Shown piece after piece: positions 36,874 through 44,749 of a stretch of DNA of 64,000 bases; within the stretch, counting starts at the first letter, position 1, and each line of letters starts with the position of its first letter. Under the pieces are notes generated by a model. That model saw nothing but the letters and a program-made list of their open reading frames with translations, did no database searches and was not told the origin of the DNA. Source of the stretch: Pseudomonadota bacterium (GTDB lineage: Bacteria; Desulfobacterota; Desulfobulbia; Desulfobulbales; Desulfurivibrionaceae); assembly GCA_018830485.1 (NCBI GenBank), contig JAHJRQ010000015.1, positions 62,001-126,000 on the forward strand. Reading direction: 5' to 3'. Made by a program: the position numbers and the translations under genes.

Positions 36874-38724
36874 TCATTCACTGAGGTGAATGTGCTCCTT
36901 GTGGACCTGGCCAGTTGAAGTAACGTCAAGACGCATAAGAACCTCAGAGTTCGGACGAATTTGGAGGTCGCGCAGACAGCATTGCTTCAAAGAGAGAAAG
37001 TCCTCGTATGTCTCACGTGAAAAACTGGAAGGCATTGCCCCAGATGCAATGCGCATGAGAAATTCAAACCTAGGCAGTGTAAGGTCAAAGCTGAAGCTCA
37101 AGTTATTTGCCCTGAGAACTGCCTTCGGAAATTCTCCATCTGGAACGATGTCAAATCCCGGAGGGTTGGCGGCAATGGAAAGCTCCTCAAGCAGTAGGTC
37201 GCTTACTGGTGACGTGCTTAGGTCAAGGCCGGTGGCAAGGTAGACCTCATGAGCATTTTCGTCGAGCAAAAGTCCAGTCCACACGCGGTTTAGCCCACAG
37301 GCTAAGCGACGTATATGCGGTTTTGCAGGCAAGCGCCCCTCACGGATTGGATTAAGGACACTGTGTACAAAATCGCCGGCATGATGGAAGACAGTGATAG
37401 CCCAAAGTTTGTACTGCTTAAGATGGTCCTCGGAGGCATGAAGAAAAATACGGCGACGTTCGTGTGCCAGCTCGGAGAGGAATTCGCTTGATTCTTGCCC
37501 GTCTGTGATCTCCCCGCGGATATAACGAAGAATAAGCCCATCCAGTGCTGGATTTCTCTGCTTGAATGTGTCATTCGCGACTAGTTCCGCGTGTTCTTTT
37601 AGGAGTTCTTCGTCCCGAGTACCAAAAATAATAAGTTCATCGAGATCATTGGTGGTCTCCTCCCCGGCGTGGAGCATTGAAAGAAAGCGGAAAACATCCT
37701 TTTGGTTTCTCTGCGCTTTGCCCAGGTTAAAACCGAAGATATTTAAATGGATGGCGGCCTTATGTCGTGTGTCTTGTTCAAGAATTTTTTTTGCCGAAGT
37801 GCCCGGCCGAAGGACATTATCTGGAGCGTCAGGATGACCTAGAAGAGCATTTGAAAGCAGTATCAGTATTGAGCGCAGTGGAAGGTGGTGGCTTGTGCTG
37901 TCGGCGATCCGGGCAAAAGTGATCAAGCGGTGCCTGACTGCTGGCTGGCAAAGCATAGCGTGGTTAGCCCTAATGGGCGATTTGTCTCCGAAAAGGGGAT
38001 TCTCCTTTTCATCTTCAAAGCATCGCCATTCTGGACGACCAAGTATACCGTCAAGACAAAGCTGCATAAACAGGTCGCTGGGAATACGGGAAAGATTTAT
38101 GAGGCGCAGGAGAGGAAGTTGCCCAATCTCCATCGCGCCCGTGGCATGTAGAGTTACCAATTCCTTACTCAACGCCTTGAGTTCGTCAGTGCAGGTTGGT
38201 GGAAGACTCCGAATCGTTTCAAGAAGCTGACCGTCATTGACTGCGAGAACGTACGCATGCCCGCCGGTTCCGTACACATGTGCGGCAGCTTCTTCCAGCA
38301 TGACGACATGTTCAGGTTTTAAGATTCCGTTTTCTCGATATCGCCATCCCGTCAAGTCGTATATCATTGTCAGGAGTTGCGGGCCAGCTTGAGTTACAAC
38401 TTCGAATGTCTGAAAGCCAGCGTCACTTTCGTCGCGTTGGGGGAGGGATCCTGTCAGTTGCTCTGCGAGCTGGTAGCACAAGGTGGTCTTGCCATCACCA
38501 GCAGTGCCAGTCAGTACCACAGTTTTGAAGATTCCTGAGTCAAGAGGGAAGCATTCTGTGAGTTCTCCCCACGCTGGGTGCGGGAACGATAGACGACGTA
38601 GACCAAGACGGTCAGCCAATTTATCTACTTGTTCTGCCTCTTGGGCCTCGTCATCTGGTACTGGTCCATAGGCTCTCAGTAGCCGAATCCATTTTTCACC
38701 ATCGGTCATAATTGTGCCATTCAC
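36874..38724 (-). CDS. sspF: P-loop NTPase, phosphorothioation restriction component F (SspF/DndF type)
   Basis: 616 residues with a Walker A motif GTAGDGKTT at 73-81 (VVLTGTAGDGKTTLCYQLAEQL). The rest is mostly helical, and Walker B is not certain by eye. It stands between the ATP-pyrophosphatase sspD and sspG. Two start codons are possible (MNGTIM or the ATG at 38709). F components with a single ATPase domain are known in both Dnd and Ssp restriction modules. Confidence 0.75.
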   Translation of the reverse strand: MNGTIMTDGEKWIRLLRAYGPVPDDEAQEAEQVDKLADRLGLRRLSFPHPAWGELTECFPLDSGIFKTVVLTGTAGDGKTTLCYQLAEQLTGSLPQRDESDAGFQTFEVVTQAGPQLLTMIYDLTGWRYRENGILKPEHVVMLEEAAAHVYGTGGHAYVLAVNDGQLLETIRSLPPTCTDELKALSKELVTLHATGAMEIGQLPLLRLINLSRIPSDLFMQLCLDGILGRPEWRCFEDEKENPLFGDKSPIRANHAMLCQPAVRHRLITFARIADSTSHHLPLRSILILLSNALLGHPDAPDNVLRPGTSAKKILEQDTRHKAAIHLNIFGFNLGKAQRNQKDVFRFLSMLHAGEETTNDLDELIIFGTRDEELLKEHAELVANDTFKQRNPALDGLILRYIRGEITDGQESSEFLSELAHERRRIFLHASEDHLKQYKLWAITVFHHAGDFVHSVLNPIREGRLPAKPHIRRLACGLNRVWTGLLLDENAHEVYLATGLDLSTSPVSDLLLEELSIAANPPGFDIVPDGEFPKAVLRANNLSFSFDLTLPRFEFLMRIASGAMPSSFSRETYEDFLSLKQCCLRDLQIRPNSEVLMRLDVTSTGQVHKEHIHLSE

Positions 38725-38727
38725 ACT

Positions 38728-39567
38728 TTAGAGTTGGCAAATCAAGCAACCTTCCCGACTGGGTGGCTCATAGTCCATTCCGGCAAGAATTACAGCTAAT
38801 GGGACATCCTTCTTACTTTGGCGTTGTTTTTCCCGGGCCTTTTCCCAATTCTCGATGATCTGCTGCATCCTTTCTGGTCGTTCAAGATCTTCAAGTGGCT
38901 CATTCTTGCACCAAAAAAAGACGTTCCCGTTTATACGGTTTGGCTTTTCATAACTTTTCGCCTCTTCGTAAAGATGAGGGTATTTTCTTTTCAACTGAAC
39001 CCATTCTATTTTTTGTTGGTAAAAACAAAAAAAACATCCTGATCTAGTTCTTCCCCAATCTGTATATGGTGGCATTCCAATACCCGAATCTCGAAGAATT
39101 TTTTGAACCCCCTCGTAATCTATGCCATCCTCTTTGAATGGAAAAACCGCCTTGATATTCGGTTTATGACTAATATAGCCAATACGTGGCTCATCGGCAC
39201 GAATACCAACATAGTTTATGCATGGGTCGTCTCCCACATAGTTTTCAAATGGCTTGAGCTTCATCATCCTGGTACACCATCGACGATGATTCGAGGGTAT
39301 CATGCCACCATATTTACGAAGCAAATCGTCAAACGTGGTGCCGAATGTCGTTCGAACTATTTTTTTGCCTAAATAGTCCTCAAGGCGATCAATATATTCA
39401 TAAGTGTCGGGCAGTTCCTTGTCAGTATCGTGAAAAATATATTCCATATCCGCGACCCGATCTCGGAGATGGACCGCAAGTGCTGCACTATCCTTTCCTC
39501 CAGAAATGCTTAGGATGTGCCGAACAGGTTTTGCTGATTCTTTAAGGTCAGACTCAATCGTTTTCAA
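38728..39567 (-). CDS. sspD: ATP-pyrophosphatase / PAPS reductase-like sulfur transferase
   Basis: 279 residues. The PP-loop SGGKDS is at 22-27. Cysteines in RWCTRMMKLKP, SGCFFCFYQQ and the C-terminal EGCLICQL could bind an iron-sulfur cluster, as in DndC. It would activate the DNA phosphate with ATP and insert sulfur taken from SspA. Compared with DndC (about 500 aa) it is short, in keeping with the SspD type. It overlaps sspC by 14 bp. Confidence 0.85.
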   Translation of the reverse strand: MKTIESDLKESAKPVRHILSISGGKDSAALAVHLRDRVADMEYIFHDTDKELPDTYEYIDRLEDYLGKKIVRTTFGTTFDDLLRKYGGMIPSNHRRWCTRMMKLKPFENYVGDDPCINYVGIRADEPRIGYISHKPNIKAVFPFKEDGIDYEGVQKILRDSGIGMPPYTDWGRTRSGCFFCFYQQKIEWVQLKRKYPHLYEEAKSYEKPNRINGNVFFWCKNEPLEDLERPERMQQIIENWEKAREKQRQSKKDVPLAVILAGMDYEPPSREGCLICQL

Positions 39568-42500
39568 TTTTGCTCCAGAGCGCGCGGGCTACAGCGCTTA
39601 AACCTACCCGCCCGTGGGAATGAATCAGTGCTTTGATCTGTCGTTCTATCTCTAAGACTTTATTCTCTTCAGATTTAGTCCAGTGTAAAAGCTGTGTGCA
39701 TTCTATACCGTTGGGCTTTGTAAGCGCAAGCCAAACGACACGCTCAGAATTTCCAGGAGAAGGATGTCTTATGATATCAGAGTTGGCCGCCTCAGCGCGT
39801 AACATGCGTTTCACTAAAATTCCCATCCGCTGGTGGAATACTTCCTCATCGTTATCATGCCAACGGGTTGCCGATCTACGGCTTAGGTGATTTGCAAGAG
39901 ACTCTAGCCAATTACGGTATTCTAATTTGTCGTCGCCAAGTCGAAGAACGAAACTTTTCAGTTCTGTATCAGCCAGTTTTCCAGAAATTGCTCTGCATCG
40001 ATAGGTTAGTTCAGTGCGGAATTCTCTGATTGGGCTGATTGTCTCGAATGAATCCGTAATTGCCAACGCAAGTCTTTCGAGCAGCCTATCATAGCTAATC
40101 TGAATTTCCACAATTAACTTCGGAAGTTTTGCCGCAAGTGCCTCATGATCTGAGGAGGCCAGCCCTACCGCTAACGGTATCTCTGTGAAAACTAGGCTTG
40201 CCGGGTCTCTGGCTTCAAGTAGACACTTTCGAAGTGCCAAGGCTTCACGGCTTAGCTTTAAAGTATTGCGACAGTACTCGGGGGCTTCTACAATAAATTT
40301 AACAAGCGGTCGAACAACGTCAAGGATTTCTGGATTGGCGCGCTCCTCAAGTCCAAGGACTTTGCTCAAAGCATGAAATACATCCAGCCGGACTCCCTCA
40401 ATTGCACAGCGCTGAAGTTCGAAACACTCCGGCTCCTTAATGAGGCGCTGGAACTCTTCGCCGCCAAGGCGATGTTTGTAAGTCCCATCTTCATATGCAG
40501 CTGTCTGATGCCAACGAGCACCCAGGTAAATAGCAAGGAGGATCGGTAGGATTCCATCACGAGCCCCTATTGGTTCTTTTCTGAGTTCATCAAATATCTG
40601 CGAGACCGATATACGATGGCTTTCGTTATTTTTCAGTAGCCTCTCGATCGTGAACAATGCTGGGCGCAGGCGGCACTTGTCCATTTTTTCGTCTGGGATC
40701 TTAATTCCCCATCCATTTTTATCTTGGGAATGAACACCTCCAGCAAGTAGTAATGAAATGTAGATCGCTATTTCAGGTGGATTTTTGGAATCATCGAGCC
40801 CTAAGAACGGTTTGTCTGGGTGCGAAGACATAGCTTCAAGAAGAAGCGTTCTGGCACGGGATGCTGTTGAGCTAGTTACCCTCCTGTTGATCAATTCGTT
40901 TGTGACAACAGGACATTCCGGATACAAAATATCGCAAAGATATGAGAGGTGTGCGCCGATCCCGTTACTGCCAACCTTAATTCGCTCGGCCCTCCAGAAC
41001 CAATCAACGAAGGCCTCTCCGCCAGTGACATTAAGCCCAGTAAGCATTTCCTTACGGTTTTCTAGCATCTCTGTTGAGTTACGTATTTGTGACTTCAGTT
41101 CTTGACGGGCATACTCATCACCGGCAAGCTCCCTTATGTTCTCTCTAACCCACTTCCAGCATTGTAGATCTTTAGCTGCGCCAAGTAGTTCTATCGGCGG
41201 ACGCAATAGACCGACAATAACATTCGACCCAGGATGACAGCTTGGATCTACCAATTTTTTTGATGTCTCCATGAATTCCCGGTCGTTTTCGGGAAAAAGG
41301 AGGAGAGCATAACCGTCTGGATTAGCGCCAGCAGCTGAATGAAGTCCTTTTGCGCATAAGTGCTCGTAATCTTTTGCAGGGTGAAACTGGACTTCAAAGT
41401 GTCTTAGATTGCCAGTTTCAATATAGTGCCGCCGAGCAACAATTGTTTGGATTTCAAGCAGGGAAGTCACCATCCGCATCGGGTCGGCTGGTTCTCCCAG
41501 TTGTCGACGGGCGTCTTCAAAGCAATCAGTAAGATGGACACTTGTGTGCGGCCAAAGAGAGTAACCACGTACTGAGCCTCGTTCGTAAAGCACATGTTGC
41601 TTTTTTAGTAACTCGAGGGCTTTGTTAAGATTTTTCGCTGTAGAACTTCCAACTGATTCTTGAATCATCTCCTTGGTTGCAAGAAGAGAATCGTCATCAA
41701 TCAGGTTGAGAATGCCAATACTTTTAAGTGTTGCAAGGTCCGTTGCCTCAGAACCCGATGCTTGGCGCACAACAGACTCGATAATTCTCCAGTGTGTTGC
41801 CTTTCCATTAGTCATCATATATGAAAGGTTCGCTCTGAAGTACTCATAGAGGTCGACAAGTCTGAAAAACTTCGCCTGGTCTACGCTTACCCCTGCGTGC
41901 TCCTGTAAGCTTTTTGGTTCATAGCCTGTGAGGAAACCAAAAAGCGACCGCTCATTTTGGGCAAATCTCCTCAATATAGTGAGCAGAGGCGGCAATACGG
42001 TCGGATGCAGCGGGAAAAGCCTAGGCGCAAGATCCGTCAATATTTCGGTCGATGAACTACCATACAATCCAGAGTCAACTGCCCATTTCATGGATTGCCG
42101 CGCTTCGTGTAAAATGTGATCCGGCAGAGCGCCCGTGTCGATATTAAGGGCTTCTGCACATAGCTGGACTGTCTGTTCGAGAGGGTGTGCGAATATTATT
42201 TCGTCAAACCTACCAGCAACTTTGTCCCACTCACGACGAGTTGCCGTGTCCATATCTGCAGTATAGGACGAGATGCCTTGATGGAGGATGCCTAGAACTA
42301 TTAATGGATTATCGCCACTTCTAGATGCAAATTCCGCAAGGCGCTGCAAGCTGTACACGTCTGAGTTTTGTGGTTCCAGGGTCGAATATTCAAGATTTTT
42401 CCCGAGCTCATCCAATATGAGCAGAATGCCTTTGGCGCCATTTTTTTTGACCTGCTTGCGTGCCGTTGCAAGAAGAGTGAGAAGCTCTTCGGTTGTCGTG

Positions 42501-42946
42501 GGAAGTTGCGCTCCCTTGAGTCCGGCAACCTGGCCTATAACTGCCCGCCCGATTCCTCGAACGATAGGCTCTCGATCTCCAGTAACAACTACTGTAGCGA
42601 TTGCTTTCTCGCTAATAATTCCCCTCATACGAGCAGGAATTTCTTCATCGCGTCCTGCCGCAGCCTTCGCAAGCGCAAGAGTAAAGGCAGATTTGCCGCT
42701 TCCATAGTCACCTGTTATGCGCCATGCTCTTTGGCTGCTCCCCCGCTCGAAGGCGACACTGATGCGCTTAAGGCAATTAGTCACGAAGTCTGTGGCAACA
42801 TAGCTTTCGGTTGACGTCCGATCGTTCAAATCCAGTTCTATTTGAACAGAACGTCTAAAACGTGGATTGATTCTTATTAGGTCGCGCACTGTATTGCCCA
42901 CGCTGAAAGACCTCGTATTTATGTCATGGGTTGGTGTGCTTTTCAT
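39554..42946 (-). CDS. sspC: Large P-loop ATPase of the modification module (SspC type)
   Basis: 1130 residues from MKSTPTHDI; the ATG overlaps the sspB TGA (ATGA), which decides the start, and the 85-residue upstream extension in this frame is discarded. Walker A GDYGSGKS is at 79-86 (RAWRITGDYGSGKSAFTLALAKAA) and Walker B in GILLILDELGKNLEYS. Large ATPases of this layout accompany DUF4007 proteins and short PAPS reductases in Ssp modules, where the ATPase works with the nickase during strand modification. Confidence 0.82.
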   Translation of the reverse strand: MKSTPTHDINTRSFSVGNTVRDLIRINPRFRRSVQIELDLNDRTSTESYVATDFVTNCLKRISVAFERGSSQRAWRITGDYGSGKSAFTLALAKAAAGRDEEIPARMRGIISEKAIATVVVTGDREPIVRGIGRAVIGQVAGLKGAQLPTTTEELLTLLATARKQVKKNGAKGILLILDELGKNLEYSTLEPQNSDVYSLQRLAEFASRSGDNPLIVLGILHQGISSYTADMDTATRREWDKVAGRFDEIIFAHPLEQTVQLCAEALNIDTGALPDHILHEARQSMKWAVDSGLYGSSSTEILTDLAPRLFPLHPTVLPPLLTILRRFAQNERSLFGFLTGYEPKSLQEHAGVSVDQAKFFRLVDLYEYFRANLSYMMTNGKATHWRIIESVVRQASGSEATDLATLKSIGILNLIDDDSLLATKEMIQESVGSSTAKNLNKALELLKKQHVLYERGSVRGYSLWPHTSVHLTDCFEDARRQLGEPADPMRMVTSLLEIQTIVARRHYIETGNLRHFEVQFHPAKDYEHLCAKGLHSAAGANPDGYALLLFPENDREFMETSKKLVDPSCHPGSNVIVGLLRPPIELLGAAKDLQCWKWVRENIRELAGDEYARQELKSQIRNSTEMLENRKEMLTGLNVTGGEAFVDWFWRAERIKVGSNGIGAHLSYLCDILYPECPVVTNELINRRVTSSTASRARTLLLEAMSSHPDKPFLGLDDSKNPPEIAIYISLLLAGGVHSQDKNGWGIKIPDEKMDKCRLRPALFTIERLLKNNESHRISVSQIFDELRKEPIGARDGILPILLAIYLGARWHQTAAYEDGTYKHRLGGEEFQRLIKEPECFELQRCAIEGVRLDVFHALSKVLGLEERANPEILDVVRPLVKFIVEAPEYCRNTLKLSREALALRKCLLEARDPASLVFTEIPLAVGLASSDHEALAAKLPKLIVEIQISYDRLLERLALAITDSFETISPIREFRTELTYRCRAISGKLADTELKSFVLRLGDDKLEYRNWLESLANHLSRRSATRWHDNDEEVFHQRMGILVKRMLRAEAANSDIIRHPSPGNSERVVWLALTKPNGIECTQLLHWTKSEENKVLEIERQIKALIHSHGRVGLSAVARALWSKIEND

Positions 42947-43881
42947 GATAGTCGATTGTAAATTGATTTGAGAAGTGAGTTGGAGTCGCGCCGACTTGAC
43001 CGCTGAATGCCTCGTTGGTTTTGTGATTCGATTAGTGCCCATTCTTTTGGGTGGGTATTCGTTAATGCGATTAATCGCCGGTGGATATCGGCCTCTGGAA
43101 GACGGAATACTCGGCCCGGCCCACCCTCTGAAAAAGAGATATCGCGGAGAGTAAGGCGCATTTCGTTCGGATATGCGCGATCCCACCACTCGCTGAGGCA
43201 ATAGCGGAACGTGTAATCTGAAATTGAGGGCTTCGGGGCACTATTAAAGCGATAAACAGTCTCGCGCTTTCCGTGCGGCAGCTTCTTTTCTCCGCATCGT
43301 TTTACCAAGGCTAGCGCTGTTAGTGGGCTATCGAGGGAATCCTCTGGGGTACTTCTGGGCCCAGTACTCTCTCCTGGCACATACGTCCGCATAAATATGT
43401 CGAAATGCTGGCGGAGAGTCACTGCTGAAAGTGGTTTTGGCAATAACGCTATAGACCCGGCAAAATGGTCAATAGCTTCACTCGCGATAATCTCATCGTC
43501 TTGAAAAACACTGGAGAAAAAATGCCATGCATACGGCCGTTTAAGCCCCGCCCCATCGCGCCATCCTTGACATAGGTTCCAGTGGAGAATCCACAATGTT
43601 TGCAGATTTTCCAAAAACGGATCAAATCCGCCCGAACAAACAAGCACTGTTTTGGAGAAGTCAGTAAGGCTTACCACGCCCCCATTTTTCACAGCAACAC
43701 CTGCGGCTTGAACCCAAAAAGCAAGAGACTCGACCATGTTTTTACCAAGCCCAAGAGTGCTCATCCCCTTCCTCGGATCACTAAAGGGATCGATTCCTGC
43801 TTCAATGGCGGCCACAGCTTTCGGAAACCAGCTTATTCTTGGTGCGAATGATTGATGCCCGCTGAATACGAAACTCAACAC
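42943..43881 (-). CDS. sspB: DUF4007 protein, SspB-type DNA nickase
   Basis: 312 residues. The N-terminus FSGHQSFAPRISWFPKAVAAIE...STLGLGKNMVESLAFWVQAAGV is the conserved DUF4007 signature. From memory, SspB of Vibrio is of this family and nicks DNA to allow sulfur insertion in one strand. It is the first gene of the seven-gene block, 71 bp after an AbrB-like regulator, and overlaps sspC. No extra restriction-enzyme domain is visible. Confidence 0.82.
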   Translation of the reverse strand: MLSFVFSGHQSFAPRISWFPKAVAAIEAGIDPFSDPRKGMSTLGLGKNMVESLAFWVQAAGVAVKNGGVVSLTDFSKTVLVCSGGFDPFLENLQTLWILHWNLCQGWRDGAGLKRPYAWHFFSSVFQDDEIIASEAIDHFAGSIALLPKPLSAVTLRQHFDIFMRTYVPGESTGPRSTPEDSLDSPLTALALVKRCGEKKLPHGKRETVYRFNSAPKPSISDYTFRYCLSEWWDRAYPNEMRLTLRDISFSEGGPGRVFRLPEADIHRRLIALTNTHPKEWALIESQNQRGIQRSSRRDSNSLLKSIYNRLS

Positions 43882-43952
43882 TTAGTAACCCCTTAATAAT
43901 TGCTTAAAATCCAAAAACTGAAATAAAAATGCACGCACGGAACCTTGTGAAC

Positions 43953-44171
43953 TCATCGTTTTTTCTTTTTTTGACCGGTGGAGCTAGGTGGCTCACTGGC
44001 AATGCCAGAATCCTCGTTTTTGACTGGCGAAACCAATAAACACCCCAATTTCTCATCGAAATGAATCTCCACCCTATCTCCGACATCAACGCCAAGGTTA
44101 CGAAGCGCTGCCTCACCAAGCACTAGCCTTCTAAGATCTTGGATTTTTGCTGTGTTTAAATATGTAGCCAT
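43953..44171 (-). CDS. AbrB/MazE-like small DNA-binding protein
   Basis: 72 residues. ALRNLGVDVGDRVEIHFDEKLGCLLVSP fits the swapped-hairpin AbrB fold, and the LVLGEAALRNLGV segment is the typical start of the second strand. A short Lys-rich tail (GQKKKKR) follows. It precedes sspB by 71 bp on the same strand and lies beside three operator-like half-sites, so autoregulation and control of the ssp operon are likely. No toxin partner is adjacent. Confidence 0.75.
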   Translation of the reverse strand: MATYLNTAKIQDLRRLVLGEAALRNLGVDVGDRVEIHFDEKLGCLLVSPVKNEDSGIASEPPSSTGQKKKKR

Positions 44172-44377
44172 TGCGGTTTGAGAGCCTCAAGTATGGTTCA
44201 TCGTTTGTGTGTAAATTTAGTATTTTTTTTGACATATGTAAACCATTTTTTAATCTAAAATAAGTATTATAAAATACTTATAAAAGTATTTATCTGTGTC
44301 CTTTTCTGCCTTTCTCGGGACAGTGTGTTATTAGACAAGCTTGTGCGGGGGAGGGGCATTCGAAGGACGGCGACTTA
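44172..44377. promoter_or_regulatory. AT-rich promoter region of the AbrB-ssp operon
   Basis: The leftward promoter should lie in this AT-rich stretch. On the plus strand TTGACA (44229-44234), 16 bp, then TAATCT (44251-44256) could also form a rightward promoter toward the twin hairpins. Neither is proven. Confidence 0.45.
44262..44290. promoter_or_regulatory. Three alternating half-sites with 11-bp period (candidate operator)
   Basis: AAGTATT at 44262, AATACTT at 44273 and AAGTATT at 44284 are 7-mers separated each time by ATAA, so two overlapping palindromes share the middle element. The repeat distance is one DNA turn. The site is about 90 bp before the AbrB-like gene and suits binding by a dimeric or tetrameric repressor. 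Confidence 0.65.
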
Positions 44378-44405
44378 TTTTATTATGCTTCGGAGCATAA
44401 TAAAA
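44378..44405. repeat. Perfect hairpin 1 (12-bp stem, 4-base loop)
   Basis: TTTTATTATGCT, TCGG, AGCATAATAAAA. The A/T-rich stem base yields a T-run after the stem in both directions, so it could act as a bidirectional terminator for leaving or entering transcription at the right end. Confidence 0.75.
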
Positions 44406-44453
44406 TGACGATTGGCAGCGTTACGCTTCGAGGCATAACGCTGCCAATCGTCA
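44406..44453. repeat. Perfect hairpin 2 (18-bp stem, 12-base loop)
   Basis: TGACGATTGGCAGCGTTA and its exact reverse complement enclose CGCTTCGAGGCA. It begins at the very next base after hairpin 1. No coding role. It lies about 190 bp inside the first right-end TnsB site. Confidence 0.75.
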
Positions 44454-44640
44454 TGTGTTGTTCTCTGTGCAGCTGAAATGGTATTGTTTTAGCCGACAGG
44501 CCGATTTGCTAAAGGGAGTGCAGAGATATTATTAGCGCGGAAGAATTGAGCTAATACGGTTGGGTTATGTGTTAAGAAGCCCTCTTGTCTGAAAAGGCCT
44601 GAAAAACCGTGTTGGCGCGAAAATTCTTATTCGCCCGCCA
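44454..44640. other. Gene-free subterminal segment of right end
   Basis: No convincing open frame, attC or RNA structure recognised between the twin hairpins and the TnsB-site array. Confidence 0.5.
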
Positions 44641-44726
44641 TTTCCCAACTTTATTTACTATTTGCCAACTTTATTTTTCATTTCCCAACTTTATTATCCG
44701 TTTACCAACTTTATTATTCAGGAACA
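44641..44726. repeat. Transposon right end with four tandem TnsB-type sites
   Basis: Four consecutive 20-mers of form TTTNCCAACTTTATTNNNNN start at 44641, 44661, 44681 and 44701, then GGAACA closes the element. Four abutting sites in about 90 bp equal the known right-end layout of Tn7; this end faces glmS, as in Tn7 insertions. Confidence 0.92.
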
Positions 44727-44731
44727 GCTGC
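44727..44731. repeat. Right copy of 5-bp target-site duplication (GCTGC)
   Basis: Directly follows the ACA terminus, identical to 9924-9928. The centre is 21 bp from the glmS stop codon. Confidence 0.85.
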
Positions 44732-44749
44732 CAAGAATGCAAAAAGCCG

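Larger units (their letters stand above)
9929..44726. mobile_element. Complete Tn7-family transposon in attTn7
   Basis: A 34.8-kb element bounded by TGT...ACA termini whose outer 22 bases agree at 17 positions, with repeated TnsB-type sites at both ends and a 5-bp duplication. It sits about 20 bp past the glmS stop codon, the canonical TnsD-directed site, with the dense-site (right) end next to glmS as in Tn7. It encodes TnsA-B-C-D-E. Unlike Tn7, where tnsA lies beside the right end, about 18.5 kb of cargo separates tnsA from that end. Cargo comprises an integrase-less attC cassette array on the left and a phosphorothioation defence operon on the right. All five transposition proteins look full length, so the element may be active. 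Confidence 0.93.

Noticed and set aside
28626-43881. Reading the operon as BREX or as a standard Dnd system
   Set aside because: No PglZ, BrxL or PglX-type methylase is seen, and no DndB, DndD or DndE; DUF4007 plus a short PP-loop protein fits Ssp better. The Dnd-like names for F, G and H remain possible.
44641-44720. Four 20-bp tandem repeats that could look like a tiny CRISPR array
   Set aside because: There are no variable spacers of CRISPR length and no cas genes; the repeats match the other transposon end in inverse orientation, so they are TnsB-type sites.
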